The translations under genes and the position numbers were made by a program. Under the pieces are notes generated by a model, which searched no databases, was not told the DNA's origin, and worked only from the letters and a program-made list of their open reading frames with translations. Of a stretch of DNA of 64,000 bases, positions 1-7,950 are shown one piece after another (positions within the stretch are counted from its first letter, which is position 1; each line of letters opens with the position of its first letter). The stretch covers positions 1 to 64,000 of the forward strand of contig JBKEAR010000034.1 of assembly GCA_047972425.1 (NCBI GenBank). Reading direction: 5' to 3'. The stretch comes from JBKEAR01 sp047972425. GTDB lineage: Bacteria; Pseudomonadota; Alphaproteobacteria; JBKEAR01.

Positions 1-1
1 A

Positions 2-877
2 TTAAAAGATGGTGAATTTGCTTTAATGGAAAACTTACGTTTTCATAAAGAAGAAACAAAAAATGATGCGGCTTTTGCAAAACAATTGGCAGAACTAGGC
101 GATTTATATGTATCGGATGCTTTTTCTGCTTCGCACCGTGCCCATGCTTCAACAGCGGGTGTGGCCGATTATTTGCCAGTAGCTGCTGGCCGATTAATGC
201 AAGCTGAGATTGAAGCATTAACTAATGCGCTTGAAGCTCCAAAAAAGCCGGTTATGGCTGTTGTGGGTGGTGCTAAAGTTTCTACAAAATTAGCTGTACT
301 TCATAATTTAGTGAAAAAAGTTGATTATTTGGTTGTTGGCGGTGGCATGGCCAATACATTTTTAAATGCTAAGGGTGTGGATATTAAAGGATCCCTTTGT
401 GAGCATGAAATGGCCGAAGAATGCCGCATAATTATGGGCGAGGCCGATGCAGCTGGTTGTAACGTTTTATTACCGACTGATGCGCGCTTAGGTAAAGAAT
501 TTAAAGAGGGTACCGAGGTTATACAAGCCGATATTAATAATTTACCCGATGGCTATTTAATTTTAGATGATGGCGATAAAACCGTTGCGGAGCTTAAAGA
601 GGTTCTTCAAAATGTTAAAACTGTATTATGGAATGGTCCTTTAGGTGTATTTGAGCTTAAACCTTTTGATACAGCAACTAATGAAGTTTCGCTAGAAGTT
701 GCACGCTTAACCCAAGAGGGTAAAATGATTTCGGTTGCTGGTGGTGGTGATACTGTTGCTGCATTACAGGCATCGGGTGCGGCCGATAAATTTAGTTATA
801 TCTCAACGGCGGGTGGTGCATTTTTAGAGTGGTTAGAAGGTAAAACATTACCGGGCGTAGCCGTTTTAAAAAAATAA
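2..877 (+). CDS. pgk: Phosphoglycerate kinase, 3' part (5' end outside window)
   Basis: Glycolytic and gluconeogenic enzyme interconverting 1,3-bisphosphoglycerate and 3-phosphoglycerate with ADP/ATP, in the cytoplasm. The frame is open from base 2, and the first visible residues (LKDGEFALMENLRFHKEE) match the internal PGK motif with the LENLRF core, so the methionine at base 26 is internal and not the start. About 290 of the usual ~395 residues are present. Other visible signatures are VMAVVGGAKVSTK, the VVGGGMANTF segment, LWNGPLGVFE and the C-terminal nucleotide-binding GGGDTVAAL. The gene ends just before a strong hairpin terminator. Identification is secure; only the 5' boundary is missing. 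Confidence 0.97.
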   Translation, partial: LKDGEFALMENLRFHKEETKNDAAFAKQLAELGDLYVSDAFSASHRAHASTAGVADYLPVAAGRLMQAEIEALTNALEAPKKPVMAVVGGAKVSTKLAVLHNLVKKVDYLVVGGGMANTFLNAKGVDIKGSLCEHEMAEECRIIMGEADAAGCNVLLPTDARLGKEFKEGTEVIQADINNLPDGYLILDDGDKTVAELKEVLQNVKTVLWNGPLGVFELKPFDTATNEVSLEVARLTQEGKMISVAGGGDTVAALQASGAADKFSYISTAGGAFLEWLEGKTLPGVAVLKK

Positions 878-900
878 TATAATAGTGAATAATCACATAT

Positions 901-935
901 AAAAACTGTGCCAATTAATATGGCACAGTTTTTTA
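901..935. terminator. Bidirectional intrinsic terminator between pgk and a small convergent gene
   Basis: A 9-bp perfect stem (ACTGTGCCA, 905-913, with TGGCACAGT, 921-929) has a 7-nt loop and is flanked by an A-run and a T-run, so it can terminate in both directions. It lies 23 bases after the pgk stop. On the minus strand it directly follows the stop codon of the 44-residue ORF. Confidence 0.85.
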
Positions 936-1067
936 TGCTTTTAGCTCAATATTTTGTATAGGTTGCTGATATTGCGTATGTGTTGTTTGCGCCATAACGG
1001 CTGCCGAGATCAGTAATCCGGCTGAGATACTAATTGCGGAACATAATAATATGAGTTTTTTCTTCAT
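933..1067 (-). CDS. Small exported peptide, 44 aa, unknown function
   Basis: A short reading frame on the minus strand begins at ATG 1067-1065 with a good Shine-Dalgarno GGAG (1077-1074) and ends at TAA 935-933, right before a terminator hairpin. The product starts MKKKLILLCSAISISAG and continues to AAVMAQ. This is a classic signal peptide: lysine-rich n-region, about 18 hydrophobic residues, and a VMA-Q cleavage site. That leaves a mature peptide of only about 18 residues, rich in Gln and Thr. RBS, signal peptide and terminator together make a real gene likely. I do not recognise the family. It could also be the remnant of a larger secreted protein. Confidence 0.55.
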   Translation of the reverse strand: MKKKLILLCSAISISAGLLISAAVMAQTTHTQYQQPIQNIELKA

Positions 1068-1153
1068 TTTATTCTCCTATATTCTATTTTATTAACTTAG
1101 TCATGCTTCATGGCTAAAAAATGAATAAAATAGGGTAATATCTTGTTTTTCTC

Positions 1154-1187
1154 ATAAAAAAAGGATATTTAAACTATAAATATCCTT
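1154..1187 (-). terminator. Intrinsic terminator of the I78 lipoprotein array
   Basis: On the minus strand an 11-bp stem (AAGGATATTTA, 1161-1171, pairing with TAAATATCCTT, 1177-1187) is followed by a run of seven T residues. It lies 41 bases beyond the stop of the last array gene at 1229. Confidence 0.75.
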
Positions 1188-1228
1188 AAATTATATTATA
1201 TAAAAATGAATAAATGATTACTAAATAT

Positions 1229-1528
1229 TTAACCACAATAGGCCGATGTAACCTCACCTTTGCTATCAACACCCAAAGTAATACGTCCTTTTTTAGCAAC
1301 ATTTTTGGTTTGCCCTTTAATTTTACTTGCGCCTTTACCAACAAAACGAACATTTTTAGGAATAGGCGTACCAATATTATTGGCATTTAATGATAATAAA
1401 TCACCAAGTTCTTCAACTTCGCAATTTCCTTTTTTTGCATTATTGGCAGCTGTTTTAAGCGACTGGCTCGGTGCTGTACAACCAGCAACCATTGCAAGAA
1501 GGATTGTTGTTACAAAAATCTTCTTCAT
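1229..1528 (-). CDS. Putative I78-type lipoprotein, array member 4 (divergent)
   Basis: A 99-residue lipoprotein with a signal peptide ending in the lipobox VAGC (mature Cys about 17). The mature part has the pattern shared with its three upstream neighbours: an internal Cys (GNCEVEELGDLL), a basic-aromatic core (NVRFVGKG), a strand rich in R/V/N/L (GRITLGVDSKGEV) and a terminal AYCG. This pattern resembles the peptidase inhibitor I78 family, in which the two Cys form a disulphide. This copy is the most divergent: its core has an extra basic insertion (KIKGQTKNVAKK). It is last in a four-gene minus-strand array, 25 bases after the previous gene and before a terminator. Inhibitor activity is inferred and weakest for this copy. 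Confidence 0.7.
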   Translation of the reverse strand: MKKIFVTTILLAMVAGCTAPSQSLKTAANNAKKGNCEVEELGDLLSLNANNIGTPIPKNVRFVGKGASKIKGQTKNVAKKGRITLGVDSKGEVTSAYCG

Positions 1529-1553
1529 TTATCTTCCTCAAATTATAATAAAA

Positions 1554-1850
1554 TTATCCGCAATATGACTTTGTAATAATACCGGCATCATCAAGCTCAA
1601 GATTAACACGCCCTGCACGATAATCTTTGGTAATAAATGTATTGGGTTTAATTAAACGATAATTTACAGGTCTTTCCTTAAGACGTAAATCAGCAAAAGT
1701 ACGGCCAGTTAATGTTTGCGCGTAAGTAATATCGCATTTTCCTTTTAACGCACGGCCACGGCTAGAGCGCTGATAATTACCATAAACATCACATGCCGAA
1801 AGCGAAGCAACAGCAAGGATAATGGTCGTAATTTTAAGCATATTTTTCAT
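1554..1850 (-). CDS. I78-type putative inhibitor lipoprotein, array member 3
   Basis: I chose ATG 1850 (product MKNMLKITTIILAVASLSAC, then DVYGN), giving 98 residues; a TTG extension to 1865 would overlap the upstream gene. The lipobox is SLSAC. The mature domain runs from CDITYAQTLTGRTFADL through RLIKPNTFITKDY and GRVNLELDDAGIITKSYCG. This fits the I78 inhibitor pattern of Cys...G(R/K)xF...YRLI(R/K)P...RVNLxLDxxGxI...CG. It starts 5 bases after the stop of the preceding gene, so translation is probably coupled. Likely anchored in a membrane facing the periplasm. The protease target is unknown. Confidence 0.82.
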   Translation of the reverse strand: MKNMLKITTIILAVASLSACDVYGNYQRSSRGRALKGKCDITYAQTLTGRTFADLRLKERPVNYRLIKPNTFITKDYRAGRVNLELDDAGIITKSYCG

Positions 1851-1855
1851 TTTAT

Positions 1856-2293
1856 TTATCCACAATAAGCATTGATAATTTTGCCTTGTTTGTCCAATTT
1901 TAAATTAACGCGCCCGCTTAAATTGTCATCGGTAACTTTTTCATCGGGGCGTATCAGCCTAAATTGGCGCGGTAAAGAACGTGTTGGTACCGATTTAAAT
2001 TCTTTACCAACAAGTCCCTTGGCTGTTTTTATATCACAAGATTGCGAATTATTAAAATTAAAATCGAGTTTTTTTCCAATTGATTGACGAACCTCTTGCT
2101 CTTGCTTTTTATTTGCCTCTGCAGTGGGCTGTATTAGGCCAGTCTCTGTGTTGGTTTCTACACTTGTATCGGTTTTTCTTACCTTTGCAGATGTTTGCGA
2201 AGTAATATCACCAACGGTTTTATCAACTTTTGCACATGCAAAAAGTGAAGAAAGAATAATGGATGATAACAATATGCGCCCAAATTTTTGCAT
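1856..2293 (-). CDS. I78-type putative inhibitor lipoprotein with extended linker, array member 2
   Basis: A 145-residue lipoprotein with lipobox SLFAC (Cys about 20). It is about 40 residues longer than its neighbours because of a polar Lys/Thr/Glu-rich linker (roughly residues 21-80) between the lipid anchor and the inhibitor domain. The domain contains CDIKTAKGLVGKEF, FRLIRPDEKVTDDN and GRVNLKLDKQGKI, ending AYCG; this is the clearest I78 match of the four. The linker may let the domain reach further from the membrane (inference). Gaps of 21 and 5 bases to its neighbours indicate one transcript. Confidence 0.85.
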   Translation of the reverse strand: MQKFGRILLSSIILSSLFACAKVDKTVGDITSQTSAKVRKTDTSVETNTETGLIQPTAEANKKQEQEVRQSIGKKLDFNFNNSQSCDIKTAKGLVGKEFKSVPTRSLPRQFRLIRPDEKVTDDNLSGRVNLKLDKQGKIINAYCG

Positions 2294-2314
2294 AACAAAC
2301 CTTATTATTTATTA

Positions 2315-2662
2315 TTACCCACAGCGAACAGCTGTTACTTTACCTAAACGGTCTAAATATAAATTCACACGTAGCGGTTGGCTCATAACTAAATTTTGCC
2401 CCGGCTTTAATGTGCGAAAATAAGGCGGAAGCTGCTCTGAGGGTATATCTTGGAATTTTTGACCGATTAATGAAGCATATTCATTTGATGGGCAAGTACC
2501 ATCTTGTGGTTTTGCGGGTTCATCTAAACTAGAGGTTGTTATTGATTGATTACCCGTAGTTGCCACAGGTGCAGATGTATTTGTTGTATTATTGGGGGTT
2601 GGTGCAAATTCGGCACAGCCTGCCAATAAAATAGTTAATGTTAATATATGCAATTTTCTCAT
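2315..2662 (-). CDS. I78-type putative inhibitor lipoprotein, array member 1 (first gene)
   Basis: A 115-residue lipoprotein with lipobox LLAGC (Cys about 16), then a Thr/Asn/Pro-rich linker and the I78-like domain CPSNEYASLIGQKFQDI, FRTLKPGQNLV, LRVNLYLDRLGKV and a final RCG. It has a good RBS (AAGGA) and follows a near-consensus promoter at 2688-2715, so the array can be expressed independently of ftsY upstream. Sequence similarity to members 2 and 3 is evident by eye in the C-terminal half, consistent with tandem duplication and divergence. Confidence 0.8.
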   Translation of the reverse strand: MRKLHILTLTILLAGCAEFAPTPNNTTNTSAPVATTGNQSITTSSLDEPAKPQDGTCPSNEYASLIGQKFQDIPSEQLPPYFRTLKPGQNLVMSQPLRVNLYLDRLGKVTAVRCG

Positions 2663-2687
2663 TTATCATCATCCTTAATACAATTTT

Positions 2688-2715
2688 TAAATATTTTAAA
2701 AAAAGAGAATGTCAA
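2688..2715 (-). promoter_or_regulatory. Predicted sigma70-type promoter of the I78 array
   Basis: On the minus strand a perfect -35 TTGACA (2715-2710) and a -10 TATTTA (2693-2688) are separated by 16 bases. They lie between the ftsY stop and the first I78 gene, about 25 bases upstream of its start codon. Called by eye; no transcription data. Confidence 0.55.
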
Positions 2716-2723
2716 AAATAGGG

Positions 2724-3635
2724 CTAATCTTCACTAATATTTAACATTGCATCGGCAAATTCTTGCGCATCAAAGGGCTGTAAGTCCTCCATGGCTTCGC
2801 CCACGCCAATGGCATAAAGGGGTAATTTATATTTATTGGCAATAGCTACAACAACGCCACCTTTGGCGGTACCATCTAATTTGGTAACAATTAAGCCCGT
2901 AATTTTTGCCGCTTGCTGAAAAAGCTCTACCTGAGAAAACGCATTTTGCCCCACATTGGCATCAAGAACCAAAATTGTTGCATGGGGCGCATCGGGATAT
3001 TGTTTTTTAATCACCCGATCAATCTTTGTAAGCTCGTCCATTAAATGGGTTTTATTTTGCAACCGACCAGCTGTATCGATGATAACTAAATCGGTATTAT
3101 CTTTTTTGGCTTTTTCTATAGCTTCATAAGCCAATGCAGCAGCATCGGATTTTTCTTTGCCCGTTAAAAGGGGAATATTTAATCGGTTTGCCCATACTTG
3201 TAACTGCTCAACAGCGGCCGCTCTAAATGTATCGCCGGCAACCCATAATTGGCTGTACCCCGATGACTGCCATAATTTCCCTAGTTTTGCAATAGTTGTT
3301 GTTTTGCCCGATCCATTCACGCCGACCATTAAAATAATAAATGGCTTATGTTTTTGAGTATCAATGGTTAAGGGTTGGGCAACAGGCTCTAAAATATCCG
3401 AAATTTCCTTAGAGAGCAAAGAGCGTAACTCTTCGGACGAAATTTCTTGATTAAAGCGGGTTTTTCGGAGCTTTTCGGTAAAATCCGTTGCCAATTCATA
3501 ACCTAAATCACTCATAATCAGTTCATCTTCAAGCTCGTTTAGGCTTGCCGCATCAATTTTACGACCCACCAATAATCCGGTTGCTTTTTGTGTTGTTTTC
3601 GATAAACCTTGAGTAAGGCGTTTAAACCATTTCAT
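2724..3635 (-). CDS. ftsY: Signal recognition particle receptor FtsY
   Basis: SRP receptor GTPase that docks ribosome-nascent-chain complexes at the inner membrane. The 303 residues hold only the NG core: a helical N domain (about 1-95), P-loop GVNGSGKTTT (105-114), DTFRAAAVEQL (135-145), DTAGRLQNK (187-195) and TKLDGTAKGG near 251. The acidic A domain of E. coli FtsY is absent; the N-terminus begins MKWFKRLTQG, the amphipathic lipid-binding start seen in short FtsYs. It is preceded by mtaB with a 91-base gap, the usual alphaproteobacterial dapF-mtaB-ftsY order. Confidence 0.97.
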   Translation of the reverse strand: MKWFKRLTQGLSKTTQKATGLLVGRKIDAASLNELEDELIMSDLGYELATDFTEKLRKTRFNQEISSEELRSLLSKEISDILEPVAQPLTIDTQKHKPFIILMVGVNGSGKTTTIAKLGKLWQSSGYSQLWVAGDTFRAAAVEQLQVWANRLNIPLLTGKEKSDAAALAYEAIEKAKKDNTDLVIIDTAGRLQNKTHLMDELTKIDRVIKKQYPDAPHATILVLDANVGQNAFSQVELFQQAAKITGLIVTKLDGTAKGGVVVAIANKYKLPLYAIGVGEAMEDLQPFDAQEFADAMLNISED

Positions 3636-3726
3636 TCTCTTAACCTCTTTTATTCGATAGTATTTTTATAACGAATATTTTGGATTTTTTCAATTAAAGC
3701 CCAAATTTCTTTGAATTTAATTATTA

Positions 3727-4974
3727 TTAAGCAATATCGGCAATTAATTTACCATTTTCAATATGGGTGAATACGGCTTGCACAATCTGACCTTCGGCAA
3801 TATTTTGGTTTAACTTAACCGGTGCGTAATGGGGGGAATAGCCACGGTTATTACTTTCTACTAAAACAGATGCCGAGGTTCCTAAAAAGCTATTGAGCCA
3901 ATTCGCTTTAAGTTCATCACCAAGGGAGCGTAACCTTGCCGCGCGTGATTTTCTATCTGCCACAGCTATAGCGCGCATTTTAGCTGCCGGAGTCCCTTTG
4001 CGTGATGAATAGGGGAAAACATGCAAAAGCGGAATGTTCTGCGCTTTAATAAATTGATAGGTGGCTTCAAATTGGGCATCGCTTTCTTTCGGGAAGCCCG
4101 TAATCATATCTGCCCCCAATGCAATATAAGGCTGTTGTTTGCGGATATTTTCTATCCATAGGGCAGCAGATTTTGTATGATGACGGCGGCCCATATTGGC
4201 CAAAACCCTATCTTCGCCCGCTTGGAGCGATAAATGAACATGGGGCATAAAACGTTCATCGCTTATAACCTCAAGCAAGGCATCATCGTGCACCGCAGGG
4301 TCTAATGATGATAAACGCAATCTTTTTAGCTGTGGCACATGGCGAAAAATTAACCCCACAAGCTCCCCTAAGGAGGCTTGTGGTTGCAAATCTTTACCCC
4401 AGCTCGAAATATCCACGCCCGTTAACACAACTTCTTTATGGCCATAATCAATGAGTTTTTTAATCTGATCCAAAATAACATTAAGCTCTAACGACCAACT
4501 TGGTCCACGGGCTTCACGGATAATGCAAAATGAGCATTTATGGTCGCAACCTTGCTGAATTTGCACAAAAGCTCGGGTTCGGTTTTCCATGCCCGATACC
4601 AAATGATGGGCGGTTTCAATGAGCATATCTCTTGGAGATACCGCTATTTTGTTTTCTTCATCACCACGCGATAGGGGAATATAGCGGGCAATCTCCATTT
4701 TTTCCCGATTACCCACAACTTTATCAACCTCAGCCATTTGGGCAAATTGTTCGGGGTTTACCTGTGCGGCACAACCTGTAACCACAATACGGGCATTTTT
4801 ATTTTCGCGGCGGAGGCGGCGGATTGTTTGGCGGGCTTGGCGTTCGGCCTCGGCTGTAACCGAGCATGTGTTGACGATAATCACATCATCTAAACCTGTG
4901 GTCTGGTTGCGTAACATCTCGCTTTCTAAGCTATTGAGCCGGCAGCCGAGTGTTACAATTTTTGCTTCACTCAT
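3727..4974 (-). CDS. mtaB: tRNA (t6A37) methylthiotransferase MtaB
   Basis: Radical-SAM enzyme that converts t6A to ms2t6A at position 37 of ANN-decoding tRNAs. An N-terminal UPF0004 domain carries three cluster-ligand cysteines (C11 in LGCRLN, C37 in NTCSV, C68 in TGCAA). The radical-SAM motif CxxxCxxC is C143/C147/C150 (GCDHKCSFC). The TGVDISSWG segment follows, and a short C-terminal TRAM-like part ends the protein. Its 415 residues are normal for MtaB rather than the longer MiaB. It starts 5 bases after the dapF stop, so the two form an operon. Confidence 0.95.
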   Translation of the reverse strand: MSEAKIVTLGCRLNSLESEMLRNQTTGLDDVIIVNTCSVTAEAERQARQTIRRLRRENKNARIVVTGCAAQVNPEQFAQMAEVDKVVGNREKMEIARYIPLSRGDEENKIAVSPRDMLIETAHHLVSGMENRTRAFVQIQQGCDHKCSFCIIREARGPSWSLELNVILDQIKKLIDYGHKEVVLTGVDISSWGKDLQPQASLGELVGLIFRHVPQLKRLRLSSLDPAVHDDALLEVISDERFMPHVHLSLQAGEDRVLANMGRRHHTKSAALWIENIRKQQPYIALGADMITGFPKESDAQFEATYQFIKAQNIPLLHVFPYSSRKGTPAAKMRAIAVADRKSRAARLRSLGDELKANWLNSFLGTSASVLVESNNRGYSPHYAPVKLNQNIAEGQIVQAVFTHIENGKLIADIA

Positions 4975-4979
4975 GGCAA

Positions 4980-5825
4980 TTATCTCTTATTCCACAAACT
5001 TTCCGATAATGTACCGCCAAAGCTAATAGCAATAGGCCCACGTAAGATAACATGATCATCTTCGCGTAGATATTCCACACCCAGTTCACCGCCATCAACA
5101 CTTACTTTAACATTGCGTTTAATAAGGCCTTTTTTTACAAGGGCAACGACCGATGCACATGTGCCCGAACCACAAGCCAAAGTAATGCCTGCACCACGCT
5201 CCCATACCCGCATGCGTATATGGCTTTTGCTGATTACTTCAACAAATTCCACATTAGTACGCTCAGGAAAGTAAGGGTGGTTTTCTACCAGAGAGCCTAT
5301 TTTTTCAAGGTCAATTTGGGTCACATCATCCACAACAAATACGGCGTGCGGATTACCCATATTGACCATATAAGGATTATCTAGGCCTTCAATATCTAAC
5401 GGAACCGCATGGGTAGGTAAATCTTGCGAAAGCGGAATATCTTGCCAATGAAATTTGGGTTTGCCCATATCCACATTAATCACGCCATCATCATCAACAC
5501 CGCAAGGCAATAAGCCCGCTGCGGTTTCAATAATGCATTCATCGCTTCCAAGCGCACTCATTATAAGTGCAGCCACACAACGGGTGGCATTGCCACAAGC
5601 GGCCGATTGCGAGCCATCGCTATTATAAATAATCATAAATACATCGGCATCTTCATGCTTGGGGGCATGGAGTTCAATGAGCTGATCGCAACCCACACCA
5701 AAATGCCGATCACAAATATTTGGTATCGCTATTTCGTTGAGTGCAGCATTATGAATACGGCTATCAATGATCACAAAATCATTACCTGCTCCGTGCATTT
5801 TTATAAAAGATATTGGCTCTGTCAT
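4980..5825 (-). CDS. dapF: Diaminopimelate epimerase
   Basis: Interconverts LL- and meso-diaminopimelate for lysine and peptidoglycan synthesis. I chose ATG 5825 (MTEPISFIKMHGAGNDF): an AAGG Shine-Dalgarno lies 6 bases upstream, and the family motif KMHGxGNDF then falls at its usual place near the N-terminus. The upstream ATG at 5867 lacks an RBS. Both catalytic cysteines are visible: AACGNATRC for the first half and LACGSGTCAS for the second. The product is 281 residues, normal for the family. First gene of dapF-mtaB, divergent from the beta-galactosidase gene. Confidence 0.96.
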   Translation of the reverse strand: MTEPISFIKMHGAGNDFVIIDSRIHNAALNEIAIPNICDRHFGVGCDQLIELHAPKHEDADVFMIIYNSDGSQSAACGNATRCVAALIMSALGSDECIIETAAGLLPCGVDDDGVINVDMGKPKFHWQDIPLSQDLPTHAVPLDIEGLDNPYMVNMGNPHAVFVVDDVTQIDLEKIGSLVENHPYFPERTNVEFVEVISKSHIRMRVWERGAGITLACGSGTCASVVALVKKGLIKRNVKVSVDGGELGVEYLREDDHVILRGPIAISFGGTLSESLWNKR

Positions 5826-5897
5826 ATTTACCTTTGCATTCGCTTTAACCAGCTTGTAATATGGCATTATGTAAGGTTAAAAGCAAGGGAATAGATA

Positions 5898-7853
5898 ATG
5901 GAGCTTGGCGTTTGTTATTATCCGGAACATTGGGCTGAAAGTATATGGGAACAAGATGCTCAAAATATGGTGAATTTGGGTATAAAAAAAGTAAGGATTG
6001 GCGAGTTTGCATGGTCTAAGATAGAGCCCAAAGCAGGGGAGTATCAATGGCAATGGCTTGATAAAGCCATTGATGTTTTAGGTAAAGCCGGTTTGGAAGT
6101 GATATTGGGTACACCCACAGCCACACCGCCTAAATGGCTGGTTGATAAATATCCGGCGATGTTGGCTTTAGATGAAAGCGGGCATAAACGTAATTTTGGC
6201 TCGCGGCGGCATTATAGTTTCTCTTCCCTTGAATATAAAAATGAATGTGCGCGCATTGTTACTTTAATGGCTGAGCGTTATGGGAATAACCCATATGTAA
6301 CGGCTTGGCAAACCGATAATGAATATGGCTGTCATAAGACAACTTACGATTATTCTGATAATGCAAAACAAGCATTTCGGTTATGGCTTAAGGAGCAATA
6401 TGGCTCCCTTCAAGCGCTTAATCGGGCATGGGGCAATATATTTTGGTCGATGGAATATACCGATTTTGATGAAGTTGATTTACCCAATTTAACTGTAACC
6501 AATGCCAACCCAGCACATAGTATGGATTTTCGCCGATTTTCGTCTGATCAGGTTCGGAAATTCAACCAGCTACAAGTCGAAATTTTACGGAAATACAGCC
6601 CTAATCGAGACATTATCCATAATTTTATGGGTAATTTCACCGATTTTAATCATTTTGATGTTGGTGCAGACCTTGATGTTTCCTCATGGGATAATTATCC
6701 CCTTGGTTTTTTAGATGTATTTGTAAAAGATGCCAAACAAAAAGCCGCTTATATGCGCATTGGCCACCCAGAAATCGGCGCTTTTCATCATGATTTATAT
6801 CGTGCAACCGGCAAGGGGCGCATGTGGGTAATGGAGCTACAACCCGGGCCTGTGAATTGGGCGCCTTATAATCCTATGCCATCTCAAGATGCAATGCGCT
6901 TATGGGGGTGGGAGGCCTTTGCCCATGGTGCGGAGGTTGTTTCGTATTTTCGGTGGCGGCAAGCCCCTTGGGCGCAAGAGCAAATGCATACGGGCTTAAG
7001 ATTACCCAATGATGAACCTGCAACAGCTTATAATGAGGTTGCACAGCTTTATCAGGAATTATCCAACCTACCGAAAAATATAGCTACCCAACAAGCCGAT
7101 GTTGCCATTATTTTTGATTACGAAGCCGCATGGATGATGAATATTCAGCCCCATGCGCAAGAGATGGATTATTTAACCAGCGGCTTAGATATTTACCGCG
7201 AAATTCGCAGTTGTAGCTTAAATGTGGATATTTTACCGCAAGGGGCATCACTTAAGGGTTATAAGGCGGTATTTATTCCGCCTACAGCTTATATAAAAGA
7301 TGAAACAGCTAAAGAATTGGCCGAATTTTCAGGTATGGTTTTGGTCTCTTGCCGCACAGGGAGCCGCAATAAAAATTTTGCATTCCCCGATAATTTAGCA
7401 CCGGGAAATTTAACGGATTTATTAGGGGTTTCGGTTAAAACTGTTGATAGCGTACGCCCCGATATGGGGGGTAAAATTAATTGGTACGATAGCCATGAGC
7501 ATTTTAATTGGTATTTATGGCGCGAGATTGTGGTTGCGCAAGAAGATGCTAAGATACTCTCTTATTTTACCGATACAGATACACCAGCCATTATCGAAAA
7601 TAATAACTTTACTTATATGGCTTGTTTGGGTGGGCGCTCATTATTGGGGCGGTTAGTCCGCCGAATATTGCGTAAAGCTGGGGTCCATATAGAAAAGATC
7701 CCCGATTGTTTGCGCATTCGTAAAAGAGGAGACTATGCTTTTGCCTTTAACTATGGGCAAGAGGCCGTTGTTATACCCATGGCGCCAAATGCTAAAATAA
7801 TTGTGGGAGAGCAACATATAAAACCTAATCAGGTAACCATTTGGAAACTATAG
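5898..7853 (+). CDS. Glycoside hydrolase family 42 beta-galactosidase
   Basis: Predicted cytoplasmic beta-galactosidase releasing terminal galactose from small oligosaccharides. The 651 residues show the GH42 plan: an N-terminal TIM barrel starting MELGVCYYPEHW, acid/base Glu142 in QTDNEYG, nucleophile Glu313 in WVMELQPGPVNW, a trimerisation domain from about residue 395, and a C-terminal beta domain. There is no signal peptide. The family's zinc-binding cysteine cluster is only partly represented (C117, C145). The RBS is GGGA. It stands alone, divergent from dapF with no dedicated transporter beside it. Beta-galactosidase activity is family-level; arabinosidase or fucosidase side activities are possible. 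Confidence 0.92.
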   Translation: MELGVCYYPEHWAESIWEQDAQNMVNLGIKKVRIGEFAWSKIEPKAGEYQWQWLDKAIDVLGKAGLEVILGTPTATPPKWLVDKYPAMLALDESGHKRNFGSRRHYSFSSLEYKNECARIVTLMAERYGNNPYVTAWQTDNEYGCHKTTYDYSDNAKQAFRLWLKEQYGSLQALNRAWGNIFWSMEYTDFDEVDLPNLTVTNANPAHSMDFRRFSSDQVRKFNQLQVEILRKYSPNRDIIHNFMGNFTDFNHFDVGADLDVSSWDNYPLGFLDVFVKDAKQKAAYMRIGHPEIGAFHHDLYRATGKGRMWVMELQPGPVNWAPYNPMPSQDAMRLWGWEAFAHGAEVVSYFRWRQAPWAQEQMHTGLRLPNDEPATAYNEVAQLYQELSNLPKNIATQQADVAIIFDYEAAWMMNIQPHAQEMDYLTSGLDIYREIRSCSLNVDILPQGASLKGYKAVFIPPTAYIKDETAKELAEFSGMVLVSCRTGSRNKNFAFPDNLAPGNLTDLLGVSVKTVDSVRPDMGGKINWYDSHEHFNWYLWREIVVAQEDAKILSYFTDTDTPAIIENNNFTYMACLGGRSLLGRLVRRILRKAGVHIEKIPDCLRIRKRGDYAFAFNYGQEAVVIPMAPNAKIIVGEQHIKPNQVTIWKL

Positions 7854-7950
7854 CCATAAAATAGCTTTATTTATTTTTTATATGTTTTGTTAACGCTTCG
7901 CTTACCCAATTGAGTATAAAATGAGTTGATTGACTGTTGGAGAATAAAAA

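Noticed and set aside
26..877. Treating the ATG at base 26 as the pgk start
   Set aside because: The frame is open upstream and the first residues match an internal PGK motif; about 100 residues are missing outside the window.
1260..1568. A 102-codon plus-strand frame opposite the last I78 gene
   Set aside because: It lies wholly antisense to a well-supported lipoprotein gene, lacks an RBS, and its sequence mirrors that gene.
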